DNA from: Amaurobius ferox
Taxonomy: Eukaryota; Arthropoda; Arachnida; Araneae; Amaurobiidae
Direction of reading: 5' to 3'
DNA length: 64,000 bases
Assembly (NCBI GenBank): GCA_951213105.1
Contig: OX578140.1
Span: 34,525,403 to 34,589,402, forward strand
Part shown: one piece after another, positions 1 to 12,039 of the stretch
Layout of the letters: every line of letters starts with the position of its first letter
How positions within the stretch are numbered: position 1 is the stretch's first letter
Notes under the pieces: model-generated
What the model was told of the DNA's origin: nothing
Databases searched by the model: none
The model's input: only the letters and a program-made list of their open reading frames with translations
Made by a program: the position numbers and the translations under genes

Positions 1-609
1 GACTCCTCGCACTCTGTGCCACAGGTTAAAAGAACTCAAACTTCAGCACCTACCAGATCGGTGCAAGAGCAGCCCCCTAAACCGTCGACCTCCAGAGAAA
101 TGACTGTGGAGGAAGTGAGAATAGCTCATGAAGACATAAATCAGAGGATAGCAATTGATAAAGCCGCCAAAGAGGCAAGAGAAGCAAAACAAAGATTAGA
201 AAAAAAGGTGCAGGAATGGCAGAAAACTAAACGCGCCCGAGAAGAGCTCGCGCAAACACAGCAGTTAGACAAATCGGCTGAAAAAAAACAAAAGACTACC
301 GAGGTCCAAAAGGATACTCACAAAACAGATCAAACCGCGGTTGAGGCTGAGGAAATTGTAGCTGAGACTCAGGAAATGGAAGCTGAGACTGAACTTGCTG
401 ATAAATCCAATGATGAAAAAATGGATGAAATCCTCAACCTCGTCAGAGGATTTATCAGTATGTTCAACCTAGACGATATAAAACATCTGTTGATGCAGCT
501 CGCTGAGTTAATTCAAAAAAAGAGCGATCCAATGCAAATGGTCTTTGAGGCTTTTAAATTAATCGCGGAATTTAATAAAAACAGTGAGAAACAAACCCGC
601 CATGAATAG
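1..609 (+). CDS. Retrotransposon ORF1 (gag-like), C-terminal part
   Basis: The frame is open from the first base of the window and stops at TAG 607-609, so about 202 residues of the C-terminal part are visible. The first part is proline/serine/threonine-rich. It is followed by a charged Lys/Glu/Ala/Arg-rich stretch typical of a coiled coil (around residues 45-115) and an acidic segment, and then by a short hydrophobic, Met/Leu/Phe-rich C-terminal part. The CCHC zinc knuckles expected for Jockey ORF1 are not in the visible part and would lie upstream. The stop codon overlaps the ORF2 start (ATG at 602), giving an 8-base overlap. Function by family: RNA binding and RNP formation. ORF1 assignment rests mainly on position next to ORF2. 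Confidence 0.7.
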   Translation, partial: DSSHSVPQVKRTQTSAPTRSVQEQPPKPSTSREMTVEEVRIAHEDINQRIAIDKAAKEAREAKQRLEKKVQEWQKTKRAREELAQTQQLDKSAEKKQKTTEVQKDTHKTDQTAVEAEEIVAETQEMEAETELADKSNDEKMDEILNLVRGFISMFNLDDIKHLLMQLAELIQKKSDPMQMVFEAFKLIAEFNKNSEKQTRHE

Positions 610-3289
610 GTCCCAAAAAGAAAGTTTTAAAATAATATTTTGGAATGCGAACGGCATATCTCCAAGAATAAATGAACTTAGGAGCTACGTAAATGAAAAT
701 GATGTAGATGCCCTGCTAATCCAGGAAACTAAAGTTAGAGAAAACAAAAAACTAAATATAGCAAACTATAATAGCTATCATACCCTTAGCTCAAATATAA
801 CTGCTAGAAATCCCCATGGAGGAACAGCAATATATATTAAAAGTAATATTCCCCACGAGGAAATAAACAACATAAATCTTCAAGGTATAGAAAATACTAG
901 TATAAAAATTAAAATAAATAATGTAAACCCATTTATCCTAACTTCAATATATGTCAAAAACATGAGTGGTATAAATGTAGCTGCGCAGCTGGAACTGCTT
1001 TTCTCGCGATATCCAAACACAATACTCGCGGGCGACTTCAATGCACACCACCGAGCGTGGGGCAGCAGGAGAGCCAACACACGCGGTACACAGATACATA
1101 GATTGCTAAACACAACAAACACTGACATCATTGCACCGTCGAGACCAACCTGCTTCTCAGGTGCCAATGGCTCATTCATAGACTTTGTCCTAACGAGAAA
1201 CATAGAATACGCTCACACAATTGATACCCTGGATGAATTCGACTCGGATCATCTACCGGTACTGGTGACATTCGATTTGAACACTCCCCTTCCAGCCTCT
1301 CTGGGACAAGAGAGGGTGAACTGGAACGTTTTCAAAAGAGCACTTTTCGAGCCGCATTTAGCAGTACCCAACATTATGAGCACGGCGGATATTGACTCTG
1401 CCACGCACACACTCACAACAGAAATCAGGAGAGCTATTGCATCTGCCACAACACATCGTGAGTCATCAAAAATGCCAACACTTTCCCACCATGTCAAACA
1501 GTTAGTTAAACAGAGAAATAGAATGCGTAAGACATGGCAGGCTAACAGAGACCCTACCCTTAAAAGGGAGCTTAATAGACTCACGTGTAAAGTCAGTGAA
1601 AAAATTGTCGCAGAAAAGCAGCAACAGTATAAAGAATTAATCGAATCCCTTAGCCAGGAAGACGTATCGCTCTGGCAATTCGCTAAAAGACTCAGAAAAC
1701 CTCAAATTAAACTCCCGCCACTAATAGATGGCGCTAATATTGCGTACTCAGACGAAGAAAAGGCAGAGGCGCTTGCTAGGCATTACGAAAAGCAATTTGA
1801 ACCAAACCACGATCTAATGTGTCAGGACACCCTAAGAATGGTTAGGCAAACTCTAAACAATTTCAGGAACTCCCCGGTCACGGCTGAGATTAACCCAGCC
1901 ACCCCGCAAGAAATAGTAGAGATTATCAAAAACCTTAAAAACCGTAAAAGCCCAGGGCACGACAAAATCAGGAATATCGCGGTAAAAAACCTACCCTTAA
2001 ATATAATATTTTACTTGACCATCTTAATAAATAAAATACTAGAACTAAATTATTTCCCCAAAGAATGAAAGGAAGAGATAATTATAGCGATCCATAAACC
2101 TGGTGAGGATGCCTCAATTCCAGCCAACTACAGACCAATCAGTTTGTTGCCGACACTTAGTAAAATTACTGAGAAAATAATTCTTAAGAGACTGAACACG
2201 CACCTTAGTGAGAATGACATTATCATTCCGGAGCAGTTTGGATTTCGGCCAAAACACTCCACCACTCATCAATTGCTGAGAGTGGTAGAGTACATTTCTT
2301 CTGGTTTTAATAATAAGACACCCACAGCTGCGATTTTTCTTGACATCCAAAAAGCCTTTGATAAAGTGTGGCACTGTGGATTAGCTTACAAATTGATCAC
2401 TCTAAAAGTCCCTGACGCACTTGTCAAACTTTTAATTTCATACCTAAATAACAGACACTTTCAAGTCAGAGTAAAAAATAACTTATCTACACCCAAGCTC
2501 ATTAAAAGTAGTGTACCGCAAGGATCCATCCTGGGCCCGGCACTCTTTAACATATATCTAAATGACATTCCCAGGACCCCAGACACGGAGCTGGCACTCT
2601 ATGCAGACGACAGCGCGATACTTGCAAAACACCCTTACGTCTCAGTAATGCACAGACAGCTACAACAACACTTAGACATACTCCAAACATGGCTGGAAAA
2701 ATGGCGAATAAAATTAAATCCCAATAAATGTCATTGGATTTATTTCTCAAGAAAACGTAAACCTCCGCCTCCTCTGTACATAAACAACCATGCCCTAAAA
2801 GCGGAAAAATCTACTAAATACCTAGGTATAACGATAGACTCCCACCTAACTTGGAAACTGCACGTAACGAACATAATCAAAAAAGCGTATATAACCATAG
2901 GAGCCTTATACCCAATGATAGGAAACGGAAATCTAAGTTATCAAAATAAACTCCTAATTTATAAATCGGTCATCTGCCCGGGAATACTGTATGCAGCACC
3001 CGTATGGGGATATGCCTCTAAAACTACCATAGACTTATTAGAGACAAGACAAAACAAAACCCTAAGGATTATAAGGAAAGCCCCTAGATACTTAAGAAAC
3101 TCGGTAATTAGGAAAGACTTCAAAATAAAAACTGTTAGAGCCCAAATCAAAAAGCTAGCTCTTAAATTCTACAAAAATCTGCCATCTGTCCCAAATGAAC
3201 TATTATTTAATCTGCATAACTATGATCATCGCAAGGCTAAATCTCGTAAGAGACCCCGGTCGGTACTTAACTTTGATATTCGGTACTAG
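602..3289 (+). pseudogene. Retrotransposon ORF2: endonuclease plus reverse transcriptase, one internal stop
   Basis: The reading frame from ATG 602 to TAG 3287-3289 is about 895 codons, interrupted only by TGA at 2066-2068; both halves are in the same frame. The N-terminal half is an AP-like endonuclease: an FWNANGI start motif, IQETK with the catalytic Glu, GDFNAHH, and SDHLPVL near residue 220. The reverse transcriptase shows KSPGHDKI just before the stop, then NYRPISLL, FGFRPKHST, FLDIQKAFDKVWH, SVPQGSILGP, the catalytic YADD at 2600-2611, and KYLGITID. The stop falls where related proteins have Trp after FPKE, so one TGG-to-TGA change explains it. The start at 602 was chosen because it overlaps the ORF1 stop. 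By family, ORF2 nicks DNA and copies the RNA by target-primed reverse transcription. This copy would yield only the endonuclease unless the stop is read through. Confidence 0.9.
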
Positions 3290-3847
3290 GAACGTCCCAC
3301 CTTAATCAGTTGATATTAAAGAAAACTTGCGATCTTTGGTTTTCTACAAAATGTTTAAAATCCTAAACTGCTAAAATGCTAGGTTACCCTCAGATCTGCA
3401 TCAACCCCCCCAAACTGCTTAAACTCTTAATGTGCAACAAACTGCCACACTAGGAGCTAGGACAAATAATAAAAACAGTAAATCAAAAACCTCGAACCTC
3501 CAACTATGGACCAATGAAATAATGTCACAGTATGAAGATAAGAACCACACCTAGAGATTGGAGATTAAAGGCGCTTCGCGCCTGGTGCTCTGTTCTGGAC
3601 GAAACTCTATGAAGTTTGTGTGACTTTGGACTACGAATGGCCCACTTTGACATCACGAATGACGAAACTTAATTCCCATGACGTCTAGCTGACAGCTTTT
3701 TGAATCGTTGCCGGGTTGGGTGCTCAATATTATATCAAATAACATTGGTGTCTTGTATTTACTAGTGTGCTTCGTGCGCAGGCTATCTGTTCGGAAAACT
3801 GTTGACAAACTGAATGGTATATATTTTTACTTTATGCAATAAAAATC
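3290..3847 (+). other. 3' UTR of the retrotransposon with GC-rich hairpin and AATAAA
   Basis: Non-coding sequence between the ORF2 stop and the presumed element end. It contains a GC-rich perfect hairpin at 3569-3583 (AGGCGC, loop TTC, GCGCCT), conspicuous in AT-rich surroundings, and a polyadenylation signal AATAAA at 3838-3843. Confidence 0.6.
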
Positions 3848-4840
3848 TTCTAAATATAAATTTTGTAGATTATGCCTTCTTTCACTTTCAGATAAGTTGG
3901 AGCTTGTAACGGCTCTACTCATAAACTAAGCACGCTGCTTCGATATATGCTTGATATGGATAGAACTACCTTGATGTAGCAAGTCAAGCTTACATGGCAA
4001 ATTCGTCGACTGTTTTTGAAGGGAGTGAAATCTAAAATCTCTGGTATGTTCTTACATTTTGACTCAAATTGAGCCCCTAATTTTTTATGTTTATATAAAT
4101 TTGTTTCAAGGGATTGATGACTATATTTTGTATTCATATTTTTAAACAGCTAGTCATACATTCTTAAACATTTGATCATATATTTTTAAATGATTAGTCA
4201 TATAATTTAAAACAGTTGTACGCACTGAAGGACATAATCATAGATACGTTTATGAACGTTTTGTCAAATTTATTTTTATTAACCTCATATTTTAATCAAG
4301 TGGCAACTGCGATGTCCCAAATAGTCGTCGAAATTTATTTACTTATCAAATTAACTTTTGTTCTTGAAAATAGAATTACAGTGTTTAGCTTATTGTTGCG
4401 TAGAATTAACACCTCTACACCGGTTTTAAAATAAATGTAACATGACAAATTATGACTTATTTATCAACAAATCGCAGAACCAAAGTTAGGGATGAAGTGC
4501 CTTTTTTAGGTATAATGTAAGTAAATTCAAATGTAAGAAATAAAATTATCACTTTAATTTTTCATTATTATTATTGATTATGATATCAGTCGTTTTAAAA
4601 GTGATCTAACTCAAAATGAAATCCTTCAGATATTGTAAACAATTTAAAAGTTTATATTAGTAAAATGATTAATGTTTATGTTAAATTAGTAATTGTTGTA
4701 AATGTTAAGTTTTAATCTTAAAGGAAACTATTGACTATATTCATTTACTTATTAAATAAAAAGTGAAATCGTTAGACATGTTATCATATTGTAGTTAGGT
4801 CAATTGCATTTTACAATTCTCAATTTTTATTTGTGGTACT
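3848..4840. other. AT-rich non-coding stretch
   Basis: No gene, RNA or element end recognised. Open frames here are short (at most about 70 codons) with no recognisable motif. A few related TGATCATAT/TAGTCATAT words occur near 4150-4205. Confidence 0.5.
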
Positions 4841-4952
4841 TTTGATGTTTTGGTCGCACAGGAAGTGACACATCGATTACTATTTCACACTTTGATGTTC
4901 TGATCGCACAGGGAGTAACACCTCTATTACTATTTTACACTTTTATGTTTTG
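4841..4952. repeat. 50-bp tandem repeat, about 2.2 copies
   Basis: Units start at 4841 and 4891 (TTTGATGTT followed by TCGCACAGG), and a partial third starts at 4941. The copies differ at a handful of positions. Confidence 0.8.
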
Positions 4953-5329
4953 TTTGTATATAAAAACAGACTTATTTTCGAGTTAAAACATATTTAACTA
5001 AATAGTGGCTAGCCCATTTTTAGATCGATCGTATTTGATCATTTTTTTGAAAATATTTACTATAAACACAAACGTGCGATCTGGCGTACTAATATGAAGG
5101 CATTTGTATGCATGTTTTTGTTGATAGGGCGCGATTAAACTTAACTTTAATAATAACTCAAAAGTTACATTTTTTAGTTGTCGTTCTTTGCATATCAGAC
5201 AGATTTAAAGCCATAGAGGACGATATTAAAAATGTTTGAGGATTTGCGTTATCATTTTTATAAAAATAAGTTGAATTTTGAGATTAAAGTTATTACAAAC
5301 CAATTTATTTTAAAATATTACAAAATATT
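4953..5329. other. AT-rich non-coding stretch
   Basis: Nothing recognised. Confidence 0.5.
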
Positions 5330-5558
5330 AAATCAACTACACAAATGACACATCTTAAAATCAGATCCAAAGGTCACTTTATTAATCAATCATCCTACAG
5401 ACGTACATCAAATACAGCCAAAGCACTTTCGAACATCCTCATGTTTATTCATCTTCAGTGGCGATATAATTTGGATCTGGTTTTAAGATGTGTCATTTGT
5501 GTAGTTGATTTAATGATTTGGATCTGGTTTTAAGATGTGTCATTTGTGTAGTTGATTT
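5330..5558. repeat. 39-bp inverted repeat with duplicated right arm
   Basis: Left arm 5330-5368 (begins AAATCAACTACACAAATG) pairs with 5473-5511 with one mismatch, leaving a loop of about 104 bases. The right arm is repeated at 5520-5558, the two copies being about 47 bp apart. A transcript could form a long hairpin. An eroded MITE is the alternative; no target duplication was found. Confidence 0.8.
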
Positions 5559-7125
5559 AAACGATTTGAGAGTTTGACGTGTCGCCTCTTCTGGTATACA
5601 TTACAAAACATTTTATACGTCTAGTAAATTTTGAATATCAATTACGCCCGATAATTTCGTATTCATTGAAGCTTTGAAAATATTCTATACAGATTTCTTA
5701 ATCTCTCTTATTTAGTGACTTTGAAATGCCCTTATGAACGAAACAGAATATTCCATTATCTCTTTACCTTGATTGCCACACATTTTGTTTACATTAATTG
5801 CAAACTATTGTTTTTATATCATAAGCCATTCACTATACACCATACCAGTAACATTTGTATCGGTATTATTGAATAAATAGCCAAAGACAAGGGGGGATCC
5901 TGGCAGAAATATCGACGGGGTGGGGTAATTTACTTTAAATTTTTTATCAACCCTTTACCTTGTTTATACAGCAAAGAGTTACCGCAATCGATCGGGAATT
6001 ATTCTTTAATCATGAAATAAAATAATTTTATATGTTAAGTTAATTTCCTTATGTTAAGTCCCTAATATTTTGACTTTTTATTGTAGTGAACATTTAAAAG
6101 TTTTTAAAATCACCGGAGATGATAGGTAAATTAGCAGGAAGTGGCGTGATAGTCTGAATCACCCATGCACTTGACCAATCAATACGAGTAATTTATAATC
6201 ACTGTTTTACGAATTATTCTAAAACTTTATAATAAAGCTCGAAGCAATGGGTGTCGTTCAGAAACTTTTATATGTATGGCCTGACTGTAAAAATAATACT
6301 TTATTACGATGAAATTATTGGTTGCTTTGTAACATATACCTTTGTGTTTATTCAGTATAAAAACAAATAATTTGTCATCAGTCTGATATTCGCATTCTAG
6401 TTTAGGCGTACATAAGATTTTCCTTGGCAAATTTCAAATGTGTTTTCTTAACGTACTTGACTGTGATAGGTTTTTATAGACATCCCACCTTAGAAATCAG
6501 GTTTTATTAAAACAATTTACGCGGTTTCAATAGACTTCAACAGTTGGTTGATTTGACAAATGTCTGGAGTAAATATATTGTATAAATATTTACTAGGTCC
6601 AGGGGTTATAATTAGATACCATCAGTAGAATATTGTTCCACAACCATGTTTGCTTTTGTAGATCACTCTCAATCAAAATAGTCTTGGTTGAAAACTATAA
6701 TTCAACAATCCCACATTTTGTCGATTAATACTTGTTGAACTGAAATCGTTCTTTGCAAAAGCGTAAATTTGTAACACCTTTTCTAATGCGTAAAAGAAAT
6801 GGGAAACTGGGGATATTAAAAGGGCATTAGGATATGCTTTTAAATATACTATTTTCTATAATTTTAAGAAAGCTCTTATAACTCGAACCTTTGTTTCTTT
6901 AACCCTTCAGTAACCGACCCCTATTTGTGGGCCTAAGCTATGCTTAGATTTCAAGCGTATTCTGTTGGAAACCATATTATAAGTACTTTAAAAAGGAAAC
7001 AATGATACAAAATTGGGTGGTAAAGTTATTTTAATGTTAACAAGTCACTGGATAAAAAATAATTTATAACCAACTTTTAAGTTCTCCAAGAATAACCAGA
7101 TCTCATATTTATATATAAGATATAA
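5559..7125. other. AT-rich non-coding stretch
   Basis: No gene recognised. A small direct repeat (ATCTCATATTTATATATA) occurs at about 7100 and 7129. Confidence 0.5.
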
Positions 7126-7685
7126 TATATCTCATATTTATATATAACATATAAGCAAGGTGGATGGCAGACGCTAAGCGGACATTGGGGAATTATTGTT
7201 GAGGCCACTGACGAAGATGGCCAATTTTCGAGTGAATGCATTTTTACGAGAAGTTCCTATTTAAAGAAGAGATATAATTATTCAGAAAAATCTATTGGGG
7301 TGGCCAGTGACCTCATAGTAATAAGAGGATTAATTGAATGGCATGTCCATATTATTGATGATTCTGTTTCATATTTATGTCATTGTACTCCTTTCTGTGT
7401 TGATGTACTTTTGGTATAAATAGCAGTATGGGAGCGTTGTATTTAAGTGTCGTATCACATGAACTGTTAAAACGTATGCTACTATACTCATATGTCTATC
7501 TATGCATTCCACTAAATAATCACTTTAGCAAATGTAGGGAAAATTTTTCTTGCTGTCATTCTTATGAAGGATGTATTTTATTCGAAACCGGTCGATATCT
7601 TGAAACAGATTACTTTTGCAGTAAGTATGTTGTAAGAGTTTTGAGAGAGAGATGTAACTTAGCAATTGATTATTTGCTTAATTAG
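7126..7685 (+). other. Two overlapping open frames of unknown nature
   Basis: Frame 1 is open from 7126 to TAA 7417-7419 (97 codons), less AT-rich than its surroundings and without an obvious start. It contains GHWGIIVE, then an acidic stretch, and ends Cys-rich (LCHCTPFC). Frame 2 is open from 7404 and has an ATG at 7428; it ends at 7685 and encodes 85 residues with seven Cys clustered in the middle and C-terminal part. The HWG motif faintly recalls LRAT/NlpC-P60 proteins, but no catalytic Cys context supports that. This could be exon remnants of one gene, frameshifted between the two frames, or chance. I do not recognise either product. Confidence 0.2.
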
Positions 7686-8560
7686 AAATACTCCTATTTG
7701 TGTTTGTTTTTATTTATGAAATAAGTTTATTTAATGAAAGGAACCTTAGAGTTTAGAGGAGTCACAATTTTATAAACTTTTCAGTACTTTCGGGCCTCAA
7801 TGTACTAACTGAAGATTTTGGGGTGATATAACACCCAAAAAGTTTCTTGAGCAGAGCATTATACACAAATGAAAATAAATCGCAGAAGTAAATATTTTAA
7901 ATTTTCGTTCTTTTTTTTTGTTAAAATTTTGACCAAGGACAATTTCACATCGCGTAAATGACATGTTATTTCTTTTTTAAACCTTCACTTATTTCATCTG
8001 AAATTTTGTACATTTACTGTATTATCGAAAATGCTGAATAAAATGAGCAATTGAAAATAAAAATAATAACGCTTAAACTAAAAATGTATGCACAAATTTC
8101 GAATTTTTCATTTTAATTGCGTTATCCCAACTTTTTTTTAAATCTCGACTTTGGTATCCCAACCCTTTTTTTTAAATGGTTTTACTGAATTTTTTCTATA
8201 TGCACTATATTCAAATTTCTGGTATAAGCGAGAATTCTGGTACACGTGATTGAATTATGTTTAGATATTAATAGTGGTTCGGAACCAAGAAATCTGCACC
8301 TGAGACGTAAATTTACTGATTCTGTAAGAGTGACCATAAATATTACTGTAACACAGGGTGTACTTACTAGAAAGGAACTATTCGAACTCGTTTTATTGTC
8401 CTGATTATACTGAACAAAATATTGTAGTTGCTTTCTTCATACAGACAGAATGTTCTATTTACTATCCGGTTAACAGTTTTGAACACACTTTTTCTCTTAT
8501 CCATTTCTTACTTTGTGTTTTTCTCTTTCATTTTTTCATTATTTTTTTTTCTTGTCACAG
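7686..8560. other. AT-rich non-coding stretch
   Basis: Nothing recognised, apart from the pyrimidine-rich tract at 8490-8558 that leads into the following exon-like segment. Confidence 0.4.
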
Positions 8561-8631
8561 GCGCAAACCGATCAGTTGTTATTCCCTGGTATCACGTGTT
8601 CTGTGCCAGTCTTCGAAAAGTAGGAATGCTG
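8561..8631 (+). other. Exon-like segment (acceptor and donor sites)
   Basis: A long pyrimidine tract ending CTTGTCACAG is an excellent splice acceptor. It is followed by 71 bases with higher GC than the surroundings and a perfect GTAAGT donor at 8632. Two of the three forward frames are open through it. The last ~30 bases and the donor resemble the end of the segment at 17614-17770. No product recognised. Confidence 0.3.
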
Positions 8632-10231
8632 GTAAGTAAATGTTATTTTTAAATAAGTATAATATAAAGAATATGATGTTGCCGTGAATGAAATCCAAAC
8701 CTCAAAATCATATTTTCTTCAAATTGTCCTTGTGGATAATGTGTCTATAGTTTCTTATAAATCCTATGAAAAACTTAATTTCACAAATCGCCTCAATAAT
8801 ACTGGAATGCACTATGGAGTAAGCAAACAGCTTATGTCAAGATTGTGTCATAAGGTTTTAAAGCGCAATGACAGCAAATTTAGGATTATATATTTATTGG
8901 AATGGGTCCCTTATTAAACATAAAATGAAAAAATGTCTAAATGCGGGATTGACCTCTGACTCAAAACACGCAACGTTTCTTTGATCTCAATTTTCTTCAT
9001 GTTTAATTTTTGTTCTTGTACCCTTATTAGAAACTAACAATACGACAGTCTCAAATCAAAATGTACCATGAATAGGTCTCAGTTTCGTTGACGATCATAG
9101 TCAATAGAGCATTTTAAAAGTTTTGGTTTTATCTATAATCCGTTTTTATTTTCCGTATATTTAAATTTTATGATATATTAATAAATATTTTCCTTTTGAA
9201 GTCTATGTAGATTTCTATCCCTTTCACGTTAAATAAATCCCCTAACTTTGAAATTTAACTCAATTGCCTAAATCTACAATATGCAATATTTGTAATTTCA
9301 GATACTGAGCTAATTTTGCAAGGTGTAATATGTCTTTGAAAAGATACAAACACAATTCGAAATAAATATCAACTTCTATATTAATTTGACGAATCATGAT
9401 CAACTTATTCATTAAGTAAAAGACTAAATATTGAATCAACGAATATTAAGCCTCTCGTCCGACAATACCGTTCTCGTTAAACGTTTTCCTTACATAGGAT
9501 GAAAGAATATATATTGCTATTTTCATAAGAGATTTCACTATGGAGGGCACCTAAATAGTTGATTACTAGTAGATGATTAGCAGATATCTGGAATTTGTAT
9601 ATATTTAATTCTAGTGATTAAAATGTGTCCATGGTACAAACTATATATCTGGTAGATAGCCATGAGTAACATAATATGGATCATCAAAGTTTACGTCTGA
9701 TTTTGGTCTACAATTTACATGCTATAGATGACTCAGCATTAACCTTCATTGTATATCCATATTACATCCATCATGAGCAAAACATAAACAAATCCAGGGT
9801 TCAATCAGATCAAGCTGTGTAATAAACTGCAGCACAGCTTTTTGTTTTTATAAACTGTCTTTTTTACCTTGCTTGCTGTTAACAGTCACCAAAAAATAAC
9901 GGTCAACAACACAAAAGAATAAGGACCATGATGACCGTTATATTTTGTGCTGTAATTTAATTTTGTTTTGTTCAATAATATTTCAAAATTTACTGGATAA
10001 CTAATTAGATGATGTGAAATCTCATACTTTTATTTATATACGTTTAATATAGTGAAAATAAAATGTAATCGAGCTGATAATTTTACTATATTAAATACTG
10101 AAATTTATTATAACTTCCAGATCTAAAATTTTAAATTTTTTAAGTAAAAAACAATATAAAATAATATTTTGATATTGCATATAAAATATTCATAAAAGAT
10201 CATGTTATATTCATATATTTACTGGCAAAAG
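8632..10231. other. AT-rich non-coding stretch
   Basis: No gene recognised. An inverted repeat around 9893-9947 pairs AAAAATAACGGTCA with TGACCGTTATATTTTG. Confidence 0.5.
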
Positions 10232-12020
10232 ATAGGCCAGTGAAATGTAGTACAATGGCTAAAGAAATTGGATTTTTTCCAAAGAGAGCAAGCATCACGT
10301 TTTCTGATTTGAGGATATCGAAAAAAAATTAGAATGTAGTATCAAAATTTTTTAAACGAATAAAAATCCGGTGTAATTAAATCTGCTGTAAAATTCTTTT
10401 AAATGTATATATATAATTGTTTCCAGTTCTTCAATTTTCTAAAAAATGGGCTATCCACATGAGAATGTAAAATTAATGATCTATTAAACGGATCATTCAT
10501 CCATATTAGTCGTAATATGTATGCATGATCAGTAGACAACATGTGAATGATCCAATACACGCCCATTGCATATATTTATCACATTACCACTGGCATCCAT
10601 TACACGCGCATACACCATATAATGGAGTAATAAGACACTCCCATTGCAGATAAGGTTATCTATGAACCAAATCTCAATTCTCTCAATTGTATGTCAGATG
10701 TAGTATAATGATTCAAGAAGTAAGATTTTTCTTTCCAAACACAGTATCAAGTTTTCTGATCTGGCGTATCAAAAGAAATCATAATGAATAGTATCAAACT
10801 TAGACCATTTTTACAATATAAAAAAATCTGATGTGGGCAGCACATGACTTTCCTTATATAATGCAATTAATTTACTACTTTTACAGTAAAGAAAAATAGA
10901 TTATTTTTATAGTAGATATTTATATTTTTTCCAAGATATTGAATTTTCGTCAATTAGTCGTTATTTTCATTGATTTAGCGTCATTTTTATCCATTTGGCG
11001 AATATTTCGTTAATTTGGCAACGTTTAAAAAAGTCGCCAAGTTAGCGACATTCCACCAAATTCTTCGCCAAAATCTCGCCAAGCGTTATGGACGGAGAAA
11101 TAAGTTATTCTTACAGCAGATAAATGACTATTGGTGTTCAAATATAAAAGTATTACTCAAAGTATCTATTTTCATGAATGAAACAAGCTAGATCCACGAG
11201 AATGATGTCACCCAATTTATCGCATGGTATTACATAAGAAAAGTGAATATGTTTCTCAATAGGAAATATTTGTTTTATTTTATATGACTTTTTATTAATT
11301 TTTTTGAAAAATGTGCAATATCTCGAGAACGGTTCATGATAGCGTTCTAAAATTTATGTCAATCGTTTTCTAGTGAAAAATTACATAAGAAATGTGTACT
11401 TGCGTAACTTTATTAGAGGTTTTGATTTTTTGACGATTTTTTCAAAATTTACTCGAAAATTTAGAGGGATTCTGAACATTCGATTGCGTATAAAAACAAT
11501 AGGCTTCCAGTGTTTACGGATTGTAATTTTTGTACCAAATTTCTTTCGAATCGGTCCATTCGCTCGTCAGTTATCGTCTCCATAGACTCACTGACACACA
11601 CACACACACAGACATCACTTCAAAAATGCTGGATTCGTGATCAGGGATGCTTGAAACGTGCTCTCCCGTCGAAAACTCGAATTCGATTTTTCGACCCCGT
11701 CACAATACTTTCCTTATGCATTATGTATATAAGGAAAGTAAAAACAATGCAATGAAATCTGCTATAGAATTCTTTAAACGTATATGTTATAACTTTTTTG
11801 AGTTATTCAGTTTTGTATAAAAATGGGCTATCCACATGAGAATCTAAAATAGATGATCTATTAAACTTCATATGAATAATCAGTGGTCCTAATATGGATG
11901 ACACAGTACACGTCCATTGCACATCTTTATCAGGTTACCATGGGCATCCATTAGACGCGCATACATGGTACATGGAGTAAGAAAGAATACATTCCCATCA
12001 CATATAAAAGTATTCATGTA
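10232..12020. repeat. Duplicated ~430-bp repeat unit, second copy split by an insertion
   Basis: Unit A covers about 10232-10660. Unit B has the matching parts at about 10687-10867 and 11749-12020. Shared landmarks are the AGTATCAA blocks near 10340 and 10780, AAATCTGCT at 10380 and 11755, and ATGGGCTATCCACATGAGAA at 10445 and 11822. Unit B is interrupted by about 880 bp. Confidence 0.75.
10868..11745. mobile_element. Insertion in unit B with terminal hairpin; repeat family shared with 35.7-36.7 kb
   Basis: The interrupting sequence is flanked by the direct repeat AATGCAAT (10860-10867 and 11746-11753). Its right end forms an 11-bp hairpin, ACTTTCCTTAT with ATAAGGAAAGT (11707-11739), and ACTTTCCTTATATA also occurs just left of the insertion. 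Inside are TAGATCCACGAGAAT, GATAGCGTTCTAAAAT, ATTCGATTGCG and GGGATGCTTGAA, all repeated in the same order at 35.7-36.7 kb. No transposase frame is visible. Because the related copy shares sequence left of 10868, the true left boundary may be further left. Confidence 0.55.
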
Positions 12021-12039
12021 CCGGTTGTGCTCCACTGCA

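Larger units (their letters stand above)
1..3847 (+). mobile_element. Jockey-like non-LTR retrotransposon, 5' end outside window
   Basis: Two overlapping coding regions are followed by a 3' untranslated region, the layout of Jockey-clade LINEs: ORF1 nucleic-acid-binding protein, then ORF2 with an AP-type endonuclease and reverse transcriptase. No LTR is visible and ORF2 shows no obvious RNase H domain. The 5' UTR and the start of ORF1 lie left of base 1. The 3' boundary is placed just after a polyadenylation signal at 3838-3843, because the sequence becomes plain AT-rich DNA beyond it. No long poly(A) tail or target duplication can be seen, so this end is approximate. Jockey is the best clade guess; a related clade is possible. 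Confidence 0.85.

Noticed and set aside
880..1584. Minus-strand open frames of about 110 codons at 880-1203 and 1249-1584
   Set aside because: Shadows of the ORF2 endonuclease region on the opposite strand.
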